Assembly: GCA_002343505.1 (NCBI GenBank) | Contig: DDQZ01000070.1 | Span: 250,423-309,725, forward strand | From: Verrucomicrobiaceae bacterium UBA2429 | GTDB lineage: Bacteria; Verrucomicrobiota; Verrucomicrobiia; Verrucomicrobiales; Verrucomicrobiaceae | Reading direction: 5' to 3' | DNA length: 59,303 nt | Shown here: in pieces, positions 33,184 through 41,449 of the stretch | How positions within the stretch are numbered: the stretch's first letter is position 1 | How the letters are laid out: each line of letters starts with the position of its first letter | The notes under the pieces: generated by a model | Database searches by the model: none | The model's input: only the letters and a program-made list of their open reading frames with translations | Told to the model about the DNA's origin: nothing | Made by a program: the position numbers and the translations under genes

Positions 33184-33950
33184 GCAGCTTGCTCCAGGTC
33201 CAGATCCTCGATCGGCCGGCGTCGCGGCAGCAGTGGATCCGGCATTTCCTGGGTGTCAGCGTGCCGGATCAGGCTCCCGCGACCGATGGGCTGGGTGAGG
33301 TCGATGAAGATGCGCCCGTTGGCGGCGAGGGACAGCACCTGCTGGACAGTGGGCGCGTTGTCGTCGCCGGCGAGGTCCGCGACCACATCGGCGATCGTCC
33401 GTTCCCCAGTGCCGAGCACCCGCTCGACCGCGAGGTGCTGCAGCCTGGTGAAGATCGGCCTGTGGCGCCGCCAAAGACACTCGGCGTGGCGGAAGTGAGG
33501 TGCGTCCCGCATCTCCTCGTCGAGCGAGACGAAGTAGGACCAGCCGCGCGCCTCGATCGAGATGCTGGCCGACGCGAGTCGGCGGCGGACCGTGGGATCG
33601 GCATATTTACGCGCGGTCTTGACCTCGTGGAGCACGCTCTCGCCAGCTTCGCGCAGGGCATAGTCGGGGAAGTGCCGGCAGGCTCGACCCTCATGTCCGA
33701 ATCCGATCTCGCAGGGCTGTGCCGCGATCAGCGTGACGTTGGGGTCCATCTCGGCGAGCACGAGGAACAGCGCCAGCTCCGGCCGGGACTCGGCCGGTAG
33801 GTAGCCGGAGGGGTGCTTGTTGGTGCGGTGCCAGCCGTTGTTGATCTGCGAGGATCGGCCAACGACCTTGCGCAGCGGCTGCATCGAGATATCGATCCCG
33901 CCCTTCCATGTGGGATTTCGCGCATCGCACGTCAGAAGTGGCTCGAACAT
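33180..33950 (-). CDS. tnsA: TnsA-like endonuclease subunit of the transposase
   Basis: A 256-aa protein with a restriction-endonuclease-like TnsA core: SRPELALFLVLAEMDPNVTLIAAQPCEIGF, HFPDYAL and VLHEVKTARKYADP, giving catalytic candidates Glu58, Asp96, Glu109 and Lys111. A C-terminal helical part follows (FTRLQHLAVERVLGTGERTIADVVADLAGDDNAPTVQQVLSLAANGRI), as in TnsA. It cuts the 5' ends, so the element should move by cut-and-paste. I chose the ATG at 33950; the frame runs up to 34055, but that part is made of palindromic, AT-richer DNA and is probably untranslated. An ATG at 33962 is also possible. Confidence 0.85.
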   Translation of the reverse strand: MFEPLLTCDARNPTWKGGIDISMQPLRKVVGRSSQINNGWHRTNKHPSGYLPAESRPELALFLVLAEMDPNVTLIAAQPCEIGFGHEGRACRHFPDYALREAGESVLHEVKTARKYADPTVRRRLASASISIEARGWSYFVSLDEEMRDAPHFRHAECLWRRHRPIFTRLQHLAVERVLGTGERTIADVVADLAGDDNAPTVQQVLSLAANGRIFIDLTQPIGRGSLIRHADTQEMPDPLLPRRRPIEDLDLEQAA

Positions 33951-33965
33951 AAAAACGACCATTCC

Positions 33966-34033
33966 TAGTCTATTTGAATAGACTAACTGTGGATCGTTTT
34001 CGAATCGTTCAAGTAGTGCAAATTGCACTACTT
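33966..34033. promoter_or_regulatory. Two long palindromes in front of tnsA
   Basis: TAGTCTAT/ATAGACTA (33966-33985) has 8-bp perfect arms with a TTGA centre. AAGTAGTGCAA/TTGCACTACTT (34011-34033) has 11-bp perfect arms around a single base. On the minus strand TTGAAC just after the second palindrome could be a -35 box for tnsA, with the first palindrome near the -10/start region. They look like operators controlling the transposition operon and perhaps the divergent ORF. Confidence 0.7.
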
Positions 34034-34073
34034 CCCGAGCTGAGACATTCGACAATGCTGGTCGTGAAGTTGC

Positions 34074-34346
34074 ATGTCACTGTCTACCGGTACCAACCGA
34101 CTGCATCCCTCCAACCCCGCGGTCGATGATCTAGCTGCTATTGAACGCATTCACGCCGCAGCGGACCGTCAGCATCTCCTCATTGCTTTCGAACGCGAAG
34201 TAGCGGGTCTATCCCAACCTCAGCCTCCAGCGCGCCGACTAGGTGACGCCAAACTGGATGAACTCCTTCCTCTACCCTCCAACCTCGCTCACGTCTTAGT
34301 TTCCGCGACTGGCGGTGCGGACCGCGTCGCCGAGGATCAGCATTGA
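34074..34346 (+). CDS. Doubtful 90-aa ORF, divergent from tnsA
   Basis: An ATG-started frame of 90 codons (MSLSTGTNRLHPSNPAVDDLAAIERIHAAADRQHLL...), no family recognised. It has no convincing ribosome-binding site, its third codon positions are less GC-biased than those of neighbours, and its last 51 bp are antisense to the end of the next gene. The helical middle part (AAIERIHAAADRQHLLIAFEREVAG) could be a small regulator, but non-coding DNA is equally possible. Confidence 0.35.
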   Translation: MSLSTGTNRLHPSNPAVDDLAAIERIHAAADRQHLLIAFEREVAGLSQPQPPARRLGDAKLDELLPLPSNLAHVLVSATGGADRVAEDQH

Positions 34347-35012
34347 GCTGCCGACGCGGTCGCGCAGCGCAGCCATGTCAATGCGCAGCACCGGCGGCGG
34401 CTCTGCGATTTCGCGGCGGGGGCGGGATCCAGCGAGGGCCAGCGCGCCGACGCGTCCCGACGGCCTGCCACGCCCTTCGCTGCCGAGCGTCGCGTAGGCG
34501 TCAACCTCGACCTCGAGCCAATGCTCGGCCGGCGCGCGCGCAGCTTCGATCCACATGCGTTCCAGCTCGTCCCGGTTGTCGATGACGAACGCGCCGGCCG
34601 CAGCCGGATCAATCAGTGCCCGCTGAAGCTGGAACACGAGCGCCAGCTGCAGGACATCGAGGAGGAGGTAGCGGCGGTGGCCGCGCGGTCCGTTGCCGCC
34701 ATCGGGTCGGTCGTCGGGCACAACACCCTGCCGGAGGGTGTGCTTGAGGCGGGAATCGAATGCCGGCTTCGAGTGCTCCGGTGCCCCAACGAGGTTCATC
34801 AGCAGGGTGCGGACGGAGCCATGGTCAAGGCCCCTGAAGCGGAGATCGACGCCGAGCGCTTGCCGGAGCTGCTGGTCGACCTCCAGCTTCGCCGCCGCGT
34901 TGACGACCGTCCGGCGGATTAGGGTCCTGGCCCGGTCGAACGGCCCGGGATCCGGGCGTGCGTTATCGTCCGCGCCCGGGTCGCCGGGCGCGTGCGTCTT
35001 GTCGTTGGCCAT
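34296..35012 (-). CDS. Transposon cargo protein with a MerR-like helix-turn-helix segment
   Basis: A 238-aa protein, no signal peptide. The ATG at 35012 has AGGAG 7 nt upstream. Residues about 84-140 (AFDSRLKHTLRQGVVPDDRPDGG-(N)GPRGHRRYLLLDVLQLALVFQLQRALIDPAAAG) resemble the second half of a MerR winged helix, where a basic GHRRY motif is followed by a helix. The rest is unrecognised: an Asp/Pro-rich start and a part with HWLEVEVDAYATLG. It is the only clear gene between tnsA and the right end, so it is either cargo or a regulator of the element. Confidence 0.7.
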   Translation of the reverse strand: MANDKTHAPGDPGADDNARPDPGPFDRARTLIRRTVVNAAAKLEVDQQLRQALGVDLRFRGLDHGSVRTLLMNLVGAPEHSKPAFDSRLKHTLRQGVVPDDRPDGGNGPRGHRRYLLLDVLQLALVFQLQRALIDPAAAGAFVIDNRDELERMWIEAARAPAEHWLEVEVDAYATLGSEGRGRPSGRVGALALAGSRPRREIAEPPPVLRIDMAALRDRVGSSMLILGDAVRTASRGN

Positions 35013-35120
35013 GGCCAATCTCCTGTGGTGTAGGGGGGGTGGCGGCGAACGCCGCGGCCAGCCGCTCGTCGGCAGCTTTTCAACTCAGTAATTTAGCTAA
35101 ACTGATAGCTGTTCCGGTCG

Positions 35121-35261
35121 GCGGGACAGATTATGCCATCCGTTTCCATTTAGCTGGGACAACTTTTGGCATTGGTGTGGACAAGTCTTGGTAGGCTTGG
35201 ACGAAGGGATAGGTCAGGGTGCGAGATTCAGCATGCGGGACAAATTATGCCGATCCTCACA
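35121..35261. repeat. Right-end array of putative TnsB-binding sites
   Basis: Three copies of the end motif, inverted relative to the left end: GCGGGACAGATTATGCCA (35121-35138), GCTGGGACAACTTTTGGCA (about 35153-35171) and the terminal repeat beginning GCGGGACAAATTATGCC (35235-35261). The terminal copy ends in CACA, the complement of the left TGTG. Confidence 0.82.
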
Positions 35262-35266
35262 GCGGC
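35262..35266. repeat. Right copy of the 5-bp target-site duplication (GCGGC)
   Basis: Identical to 27624-27628. Removing the element and one copy restores a 33-bp spacer between the SWIB stop and the acetyltransferase start. Confidence 0.9.
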
Positions 35267-35272
35267 GCCGCC

Positions 35273-36091
35273 ATGGACCGGGCGGCGGCGCTGGTCTCTG
35301 AACTGAGGGAATTGGGCGTGAAGCCCGGCGACCTCATCATGGTCCACGCATCACTGCGCAAGCTCGGCCTCGCCTGTTCACAGAATGTGGACGGCGGGGC
35401 CGAATTGCTTGTGGACGCGATCGATGCCGCGGTCGGTCCGGATGGCAGCTGGATGATGGTGCTGGGCAGCGAATATGCGCTCGATTGGGTGAATTACCGC
35501 CCGGTCGAGGCGCGCGCCGCCTTGCTCGCGGGCACCGAGCCGTTCGACGCCGCGACCGCGCCGGCGATGAAGGATGTCGGCTATCTGGCCGAGGCGTTCC
35601 GGCAGCGGGACGGGACTTTGCTCAGCGCCAATCCCAGCGGGCGGTTCGCGGCGCGAGGGGCGCGGGCCGAGGAATTGCTGCGGGATCAGCCGTGGAACGA
35701 TTATTATGGGCCGGGTTCGCCGCTTGAGAAATTGACCGGCTGGGGCGGCAAGGTGCTCCGCCTCGGCGCGGACCCGGAGACGGTAACCGTCCTGCATTAC
35801 GCCGAATATCTCGCGGATCTGACGGACAAGCGCCGGACGCGCTGGGACTATCTGCTGGCAACGCCGGAGGGGCCGGAGCAGGTCTGGGTCGAGTGCCTGG
35901 ACGATCTGAACGGCATCGCCGACTATGCGGGCGAGGATTATTTCGCGGCGATCGTGAGTGCCTATCTGGCCGAGGGTCGCGGGCAAACCGGCCCGGTCGG
36001 CGCGGCGCAGGCGGAACTGCTCGATGCGGCCGACCTGGTTGAGTTCGGCGCGCGCTGGATGGAGACGAATCTCGCTCCAGCTACCGGCTGA
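35273..36091 (+). CDS. AAC(3)-family aminoglycoside N3-acetyltransferase-like protein
   Basis: A 272-aa member of the antibiotic N-acetyltransferase family: MVHASLRKLGL near the start, NPSGRFAARGARAEELL, YGPGSPLEKL and VLRLGADPETVTVLHYAEYLAD. Enzymes of the family transfer acetyl from acetyl-CoA to the 3-amino group of 2-deoxystreptamine drugs; chromosomal members often act on other substrates, so resistance is not assured. The ATG is 11 bp beyond the transposon end, so the native upstream sequence has been displaced. The same frame is open to a GTG at 35219 inside the transposon. It converges with the TonB receptor gene (11-bp overlap). Confidence 0.85.
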   Translation: MDRAAALVSELRELGVKPGDLIMVHASLRKLGLACSQNVDGGAELLVDAIDAAVGPDGSWMMVLGSEYALDWVNYRPVEARAALLAGTEPFDAATAPAMKDVGYLAEAFRQRDGTLLSANPSGRFAARGARAEELLRDQPWNDYYGPGSPLEKLTGWGGKVLRLGADPETVTVLHYAEYLADLTDKRRTRWDYLLATPEGPEQVWVECLDDLNGIADYAGEDYFAAIVSAYLAEGRGQTGPVGAAQAELLDAADLVEFGARWMETNLAPATG

Positions 36092-38126
36092 AGCTCAGCC
36101 CCAGCCACAAGGTTCGCGGCGTCGCACGTTCGATCAGGCCGTCGGCGCTGATCGCGGACGCGACGCGGGCGTCCGCGAGATTCTCGGCGCGGGCCTCGAT
36201 CGCCAGCCCGCGCGCGACCGGCCAGCGGGCGGTGGCGTCGAGCGTGAAGGCGTGCGGCAGCAGCTGGCGGTTGAGATCGTCCTCATATTGCGCACCGATA
36301 TAGTGCGCGCCGAGCGAGGCGCGGGCGCCATTGTCGCCGGTCCAGGCAACGGTGAGACTGCCGCTGTGGCGCGGAGTCTGCGCCGGGTGCCGACCGTCGA
36401 GCGGCAAAGCCGCGCCGCTCGCCGACACGCGGGCGTCGGCAAAGGCATAGCCGGCGGTCAGCGACCATTGCCCTGACTGCACCGACGCTTCGACCTCCAC
36501 GCCCCGGCTCGACACGGCGTCGAGATTGTCCCGGCGACGATAGGCACCGCCCGCCGCAACGAAGCCGACGCCCGGGAAAGTGCCGGGTCCTGTACCGAGC
36601 GTAACGTTGGCGATCGCACCCTCGATCCGGTTGGCGAAGGCGGTAGCGGCGACACGAAAGGCGCCCTGCCGCCACTCCAGCCCGACCTCGCCGCCGCGCA
36701 GCCGCTCCGGCGCGAGCATTTCGTTCGCGGCGGTCGCGTCTACGCCGACTCGGAAGGGCCGGTACAATTCGTTCAGCGTCGGCAGCCGCCAGCCGAGATA
36801 GGCGGCAAGGCGGGCGGTGACGCCGCCTCCGGCGCGCCAGGCCAGGCCGCCGCGCGCGGTCGGTTCCCAGCCGGAACGGTCAGTGAAGAGCTGCTGCGTG
36901 AGGGCCGCGCCGGTCGCGAGCGTCTCCTCGCGCAAATGGCCGTTGCCGATCCTCCAGCGGTCCAGCCTGCCGCCGCCAGTGAGAGTGAGCGGTCCGCTTT
37001 CCAGCGCCGCCTCCGCGAACAGGCCCGCAGTCAGCGTTTCGCCGCCCGCCCGCCGCCCGCGCGTCGCGGTGCCGCCCTGGAAGGCAAAAAGCTCGCGCGT
37101 CTCGCCGCTCACCCGCCTGACATCGCCGCCGACCCGCAACGAAACCGGCCCGAGCGGCGGACGCAATTCGATCCGGCCGCCCGCGCCGGTCGACGGTACC
37201 TCATATTGCTCGGCCGTGCGGGTCGCGAGCGCGCGGGCGGCGTCCACGGACGCGAAGCTGTTGTAGAAGCTGCGGGTCTGCACATAGGCCAGCGCGGACC
37301 AGGCCCAGCGGCCGCTCCCGACCAGGCGGAGCGAGGCGTCCATGCCATCGGTGCGGATGTCGCTGAAGGCCGTGCCGCGCTCACGTTCGTCATGGAAGAG
37401 CAGGAGATTGGCCTGCAATTCGGTCGCCGCGCCGATCGGAGCGACTCCGCGAAAAGCGACACTGCCCTGCCGGTAAGCCGAGGCCCGGTCGGCGGGACCG
37501 CGCTGGCCCTCGACAATCGGCATGAAACCATCGCCGGAGGCATAGCCGCCGCTGACGGTCAGCGAACCGCCGCCCAGCTCCAGCCCGGCCGTCGCGAAGG
37601 CATCAATGCCGTTGCGGCTCCCACCCGCGAGCGAGGCGCTCAGCGTCCCCAGTTCATCCGGACCCGCGCTCTCCAGTTCGATCGACCCCGCCAGCGCACC
37701 CGGTCCGGCCGCGCCCCCGCCGCCGCCGCGCACCACGCGTACCTGCCCGAGCCGCCGCGGCTCCAGCGCCGGCCAGGCGATCCAGCCGCCGAACGGATCG
37801 GCCTGCGGCACGCCGTCCAGGGTCACCAGCACTCGCGAGGCCGCATTGCCGCCGAGCGCGCGCAGGGTCACGCCCTGACTGGTCGGATTGGCGCTACGTG
37901 CGTCGGAGCGCCGAAAGAGTTGGAAGCCCGGCACGGCGCGCAGCACATTTTCAAGCCGGCTGGAGGGCGAAAGCGCCAGCCGCTCGCGCTCGACAATGGT
38001 GACCGCATAGACCGCCTCGCCAGCCGGCGCCTCCAGCCCGCGACCGGTGACGACGATCTCCGGCGGCCGATCTTCGGCGGCCGGCTGAACGAGCGCGGAT
38101 AGGAAAAGGGCGGCGGTGAAACTCAC
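36081..38126 (-). CDS. TonB-dependent outer-membrane receptor
   Basis: A 681-aa receptor with a short signal region (MSFTAALFLSALVQPAA), a TonB-box-like PPEIVVTG, a plug domain (RLENVLRAVPGFQLFRRSDARSANPTSQGVTLRALGGNAASRVLVTLDGVPQADPFGGW) and a 22-strand-type barrel ending LWLGLSFSR. GTG start preceded by AAGGGG. It imports a chelate or other ligand across the outer membrane using TonB energy. The GGNAASRVLVTLDGVP form of the plug is common among proteobacterial receptors of unknown ligand. No siderophore or cobalamin genes are nearby. Confidence 0.9.
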   Translation of the reverse strand: MSFTAALFLSALVQPAAEDRPPEIVVTGRGLEAPAGEAVYAVTIVERERLALSPSSRLENVLRAVPGFQLFRRSDARSANPTSQGVTLRALGGNAASRVLVTLDGVPQADPFGGWIAWPALEPRRLGQVRVVRGGGGGAAGPGALAGSIELESAGPDELGTLSASLAGGSRNGIDAFATAGLELGGGSLTVSGGYASGDGFMPIVEGQRGPADRASAYRQGSVAFRGVAPIGAATELQANLLLFHDERERGTAFSDIRTDGMDASLRLVGSGRWAWSALAYVQTRSFYNSFASVDAARALATRTAEQYEVPSTGAGGRIELRPPLGPVSLRVGGDVRRVSGETRELFAFQGGTATRGRRAGGETLTAGLFAEAALESGPLTLTGGGRLDRWRIGNGHLREETLATGAALTQQLFTDRSGWEPTARGGLAWRAGGGVTARLAAYLGWRLPTLNELYRPFRVGVDATAANEMLAPERLRGGEVGLEWRQGAFRVAATAFANRIEGAIANVTLGTGPGTFPGVGFVAAGGAYRRRDNLDAVSSRGVEVEASVQSGQWSLTAGYAFADARVSASGAALPLDGRHPAQTPRHSGSLTVAWTGDNGARASLGAHYIGAQYEDDLNRQLLPHAFTLDATARWPVARGLAIEARAENLADARVASAISADGLIERATPRTLWLGLSFSR

Positions 38127-38174
38127 CGCCGCCCCTTAGTCACGGCGTAACCCGGAGGCTATGCTGTGGGCTGG

Positions 38175-38786
38175 TTATTCCGGCGCCTCGGGCGTTTCCG
38201 GGGCCGTGGCCGGAGGCGTCACCGCCTCAGGCTGCACTGCCGGAGCCGGATCGGCCGCCGGTGCCTGACTCTCCTCGGCATCCGGGGTTTCCGGACCGCC
38301 AAGGCCGCTCACCAGACCCTCGAACTGCGCGCGGCTATAGCCGATCAGCAGGCCGCGCTCATTCTTGTAGAAAGCGTCGAGGTTCAGGCGGCCGCGGGCA
38401 TTGCCGGTGGACACCACCGCGCCGGTCGCATCAGCCGTTTCGATCGTCCCGACCGGCTGGCCCTGCTGGTCGAGGACCTGCGCGCCCGCAACCAGATCGG
38501 CCGCGGTGGCCGGAATCGGCGTCGACGTGGCCGTTGCCGCCTGGGCCGGCGCCGCGGGAGCGGTCTGCGTGGTCGGCTGCTGGACCGGGTCAGCCATCGG
38601 TCCCGGCTGGGCCGGAGCATCGGTTGCCGTCGGATTCGCCGGCGGGATCATCGGCTGTTCGGCCGGCGCCGTGGTCGCTGGAGCGACCGGCGGAGTCGCC
38701 GCCGGAGCAGCCGGATCCTGTGCCGCCGCCGGAACAGCGAAGGCCGAGACCGCGACTGCGGCGAGCAGGGTGCGAGTGAGTTTCAC
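38175..38786 (-). CDS. Exported Ala/Pro-rich protein with a PRC-barrel-like core
   Basis: A 203-aa protein: signal peptide (VKLTRTLLAAVAVSAFAVPAAAQ), an Ala/Pro/Thr-rich linker, a compact segment VLDQQGQPVGTIETADATGAVVSTGNARGRLNLDAFYKNERGLLIGYSRAQFEGLVSGL resembling a PRC-barrel, and an acidic Pro-rich tail. The GTG at 38786 is chosen because GGAG lies 7 nt upstream and it puts the signal peptide at the start. Periplasmic or envelope-associated; function unknown. Confidence 0.75.
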   Translation of the reverse strand: MKLTRTLLAAVAVSAFAVPAAAQDPAAPAATPPVAPATTAPAEQPMIPPANPTATDAPAQPGPMADPVQQPTTQTAPAAPAQAATATSTPIPATAADLVAGAQVLDQQGQPVGTIETADATGAVVSTGNARGRLNLDAFYKNERGLLIGYSRAQFEGLVSGLGGPETPDAEESQAPAADPAPAVQPEAVTPPATAPETPEAPE

Positions 38787-38909
38787 CTTATTTCTCCATG
38801 ACTTACGTCTAAACACGATCACATGGAGAACTAACGTGGCAGGTGCGGTTCCGGTCGCAACGGCTGCGACTGTGCGAGCCGATTCAGGGTTGAATCGAAT
38901 TGATTCAGA

Positions 38910-40250
38910 TCAAAGCACGTATTTGCTGAGGTCGCTGTTCCGCGCGATCGCGCTGAGCTGCTGCTCGACATAGGCCGCGTCCACGAGAATCGTCTCGCCG
39001 CCGCGATCCTCGGCCTCGAAGCTGACCGTTTCGAGCAATTTCTCCATCACCGTCTGGAGCCGCCGCGCCCCGATATTCTCGATCTCGCCATTCACCTCGG
39101 CCGCGATGCGGGCGAGCGCTGCGATGCCCTCGGCGGTGAACTCGATCTCGACCCCCTCGGTCTTCAGCAGCGCGCGATATTGCTCGGTCAGGCTGGCGCG
39201 CGTGTCGGAGAGGATGCGGACGAAATCCTCCTCGGTCAGCGCCTTCAGCTCGACGCGGATCGGCAGACGCCCCTGTAATTCGGGCAGCAAATCGCTCGGC
39301 TTGGCCACGTGGAAGGCGCCGCTGGCGATGAACAGGATATGGTCCGTCTTCATCGGGCCGTATTTCGTCGAGACCGTTGTGCCCTCGATCAGGGGCAGCA
39401 GATCGCGCTGCACGCCTTCGCGGGAAACTGAACCCCCGCGCACGTCGCTGACCGCGATCTTGTCGATCTCGTCCAGGAAGACGATGCCGTTCGCCTCCGC
39501 GTCCTTCAGCGCCACGCGGTTCACATCGTCCATGTCGAGCCGCTTGTCGCTCTCTTCCTCGACCAATTTGGCGAGCGCTTCCTTCACCTTCAGCTTGCGC
39601 TTTTTCTTCGGTGGGCCGCCCATCGCCTTGCCGAGCATGTCGCTCAGATTGATCATGCCCACCTGGCCGCCCATGCCGGGAATCTCGAACGGCGTGTTCG
39701 GCTGGTCCGCGACCTCGACCTCGACCTCGCGCTCGTCGAGATGGCCCTCGCGGCCCATGCGGCGGAAGCTCTCGCGCGTTGCCTCGCTCGCTTCCTTGCC
39801 GGTCAGCGCGTCCAGCAGCCGCTCGACCGCCGCTTCCTCGGCCGCTTCCTTCACCGCCACGCGGCGGCGCTCGCGCTCGAGCCGTACCGCTTCCTCGGCC
39901 AAATCGCGGGCGATCTGCTCGACGTCGCGGCCGACATAGCCGACTTCGGTGAACTTGGTCGCCTCGACCTTCACGAACGGCGCGTCGGCCAGCTTGGCCA
40001 GACGCCGCGAAATCTCGGTCTTCCCGCAGCCGGTCGGGCCGATCATCAAAATGTTCTTGGGCGTAACCTCGTCGCGCAGCCCCTCGGGCAATTGCTGCCG
40101 ACGCCAGCGATTGCGCAGCGCGACCGCGACGGCGCGCTTGGCATCGTCCTGACCGATAATGTGAGCGTCCAGAGCCGCGACCACCGCCTTCGGGGTCAAA
40201 GCATCGTTGCGGGGGGAGGTGAGGGCCGCGGGGGCGATCGTGTCTGCCAT
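38910..40250 (-). CDS. hslU: ATP-dependent protease ATPase subunit HslU
   Basis: The unfoldase of the HslUV protease. The 446-aa protein begins [37 protein letters not shown] and has Walker [10 protein letters not shown], the pore loop [10 protein letters not shown], an I-domain, Walker [12 protein letters not shown] and the sensor/C-terminal [18 protein letters not shown] and NSDLSKYVL end that inserts into HslV. It is the last gene of a four-gene cluster that starts with hslV. ATG at 40250 is the family start; a 30-codon upstream extension of the frame is not coding. Confidence 0.96.
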   Translation of the reverse strand: MADTIAPAALTSPRNDALTPKAVVAALDAHIIGQDDAKRAVAVALRNRWRRQQLPEGLRDEVTPKNILMIGPTGCGKTEISRRLAKLADAPFVKVEATKFTEVGYVGRDVEQIARDLAEEAVRLERERRRVAVKEAAEEAAVERLLDALTGKEASEATRESFRRMGREGHLDEREVEVEVADQPNTPFEIPGMGGQVGMINLSDMLGKAMGGPPKKKRKLKVKEALAKLVEEESDKRLDMDDVNRVALKDAEANGIVFLDEIDKIAVSDVRGGSVSREGVQRDLLPLIEGTTVSTKYGPMKTDHILFIASGAFHVAKPSDLLPELQGRLPIRVELKALTEEDFVRILSDTRASLTEQYRALLKTEGVEIEFTAEGIAALARIAAEVNGEIENIGARRLQTVMEKLLETVSFEAEDRGGETILVDAAYVEQQLSAIARNSDLSKYVL

Positions 40251-40284
40251 ATCGTCCGCTAGATGTGACGGCACAGGCCGGCGT

Positions 40285-41400
40285 TCAAGCACAGCGCCAG
40301 CCGGCCATGATCCGCCGATGGTTCGCGATGATGCGGGCAATGGCGTCCGGCTGCGGCGTCGCGTCCCATTCGCCGCGCTCGAACGTGCCGCCGATCAGGA
40401 TGCCGTCGGGGCGCGGAAACATGTAACCCGCGTCGCCGGTGAAGGCGTAAAGTATCTCCGGCTGCGGCAGCAGGACGGCGAGCTGGCCGCGGATCGGAAC
40501 CAGTTCGGTGTCGCCGAACAGGCTGTGCGAGCCGAGGCCGGTGCAGTTGAAGACCAGGCTTTCCGGCAGCGTCGCAATGTCCGCCCGCGTCCCGAACTCG
40601 CGAACCTGAACAATACCGCCAGCCGCCAGCACATCGCGCGTCAGCTGGCGCAGGAAGCGGCCCGTTTCGACATACATCGTCTCGAACCGGAAGATGCGGT
40701 CGCGGGCGAAGGGATGCTCGCCGGGGCCGAGAATGCGTCCGCCGGGATGATAGGCTGCCATCGGCGAAGGCCCGTCATCATCCTCCACCGGCGCATCGAC
40801 GTAGGTGGGCAGCCAGCGCACGCCATAATCCTCGCCGACCATGATCTGGAAGCGCCGCCAGCTGTAGGCGAGCGCGGCCGCGAACTGCACGCGCCATTCC
40901 GGCGTGACGGCGCTGTCGCGATAATGGCCGAACGGGCTCCACTGGCCGCCCGCAATGTTGGAGGTCGTGTCGGGCGGCAGCGCCTTCGTGTAGATGGTGA
41001 CGGGGAAACCCGCCTCCTGCATCAGCCGCGCGGTCGTCAGCCCCATCACCCCCGCGCCCAGCACCGCGACCGGGCCGCTATGACCGCGCAGGCCGATGTC
41101 GGCCGCCAGCCGTGACGTGCCCCAGCTCAGGGTGATGCCCGCGCCGCCATGGCCGTAATTGTGGACTACCCGCTTTGTACCGAGCGCCTCCTCGCGCACG
41201 ACGAAGCCGGAGGCGCGATAGGGGCGAAGTCCGGCAACGGCGCGGATCAGGCGGGAAGGCTGGGCATCGACCTTGGGGAGGCAGCTGGCTGGAGCGGCCG
41301 GCGTAACGGCTGGACGCATCTGGCGCGCCGAGCAGGCGGGAAGAGCCAGAGTGGCCGCTCCGGCTCCCAGAAACAGGCGGCGATCGAATGATCCCTTCAT
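40285..41400 (-). CDS. Tat-exported FAD-dependent oxidoreductase with permuted D-amino-acid-oxidase motifs
   Basis: A 371-aa flavoprotein with a twin-arginine signal and lipobox-like cysteine ([19 protein letters not shown]). The D-amino-acid-oxidase motif RPYRASGF ... [15 protein letters not shown], normally at the C-terminus, lies at residues 60-94. The FAD Rossmann motif [17 protein letters not shown] follows at 111-127, and [13 protein letters not shown] and VPIRGQ come later. So the domain order is circularly permuted relative to classical DAO. It would oxidise an amino-acid-like substrate in the periplasm; substrate unknown. It lies between hslV and hslU on the same strand. Confidence 0.82.
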   Translation of the reverse strand: MKGSFDRRLFLGAGAATLALPACSARQMRPAVTPAAPASCLPKVDAQPSRLIRAVAGLRPYRASGFVVREEALGTKRVVHNYGHGGAGITLSWGTSRLAADIGLRGHSGPVAVLGAGVMGLTTARLMQEAGFPVTIYTKALPPDTTSNIAGGQWSPFGHYRDSAVTPEWRVQFAAALAYSWRRFQIMVGEDYGVRWLPTYVDAPVEDDDGPSPMAAYHPGGRILGPGEHPFARDRIFRFETMYVETGRFLRQLTRDVLAAGGIVQVREFGTRADIATLPESLVFNCTGLGSHSLFGDTELVPIRGQLAVLLPQPEILYAFTGDAGYMFPRPDGILIGGTFERGEWDATPQPDAIARIIANHRRIMAGWRCA

Positions 41401-41449
41401 CGCCCGACACTATCCGTTCGCCCGATGTGAAGTCGAGCGGAACCCGGGT

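Larger units (their letters stand above)
27629..35261. mobile_element. Complete Tn7-like transposon (7,633 bp)
   Basis: The element has terminal inverted repeats of 27 bp (27629-27655 and 35235-35261), starting TGTG and identical at 22 of 27 positions. A perfect 5-bp duplication flanks it, and subterminal copies of the same motif occur in both ends. A single operon reads tnsA, tnsB, tnsC, tniQ on the minus strand. Between tnsA and the right end are one unknown gene with a MerR-like segment and one doubtful ORF. All four transposition genes look intact, so it may be active. No cas genes are present, so it is not a CRISPR-associated element as seen here. Confidence 0.93.

Noticed and set aside
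33951..34055. N-terminal extension of TnsA to 34055
   Set aside because: The 35 extra codons consist of two palindromes and AT-rich DNA, typical of a promoter region, and lie outside the conserved TnsA core.
27629..35261. CRISPR-associated transposon (CAST)
   Set aside because: No cas gene, repeat array or guide-like RNA was found between the ends; the TniQ is of the long TnsD-like type.
40191..40340. Longer HslU starting at 40340
   Set aside because: The additional 30 residues are not family-like, and [24 protein letters not shown] is the usual type of beginning.
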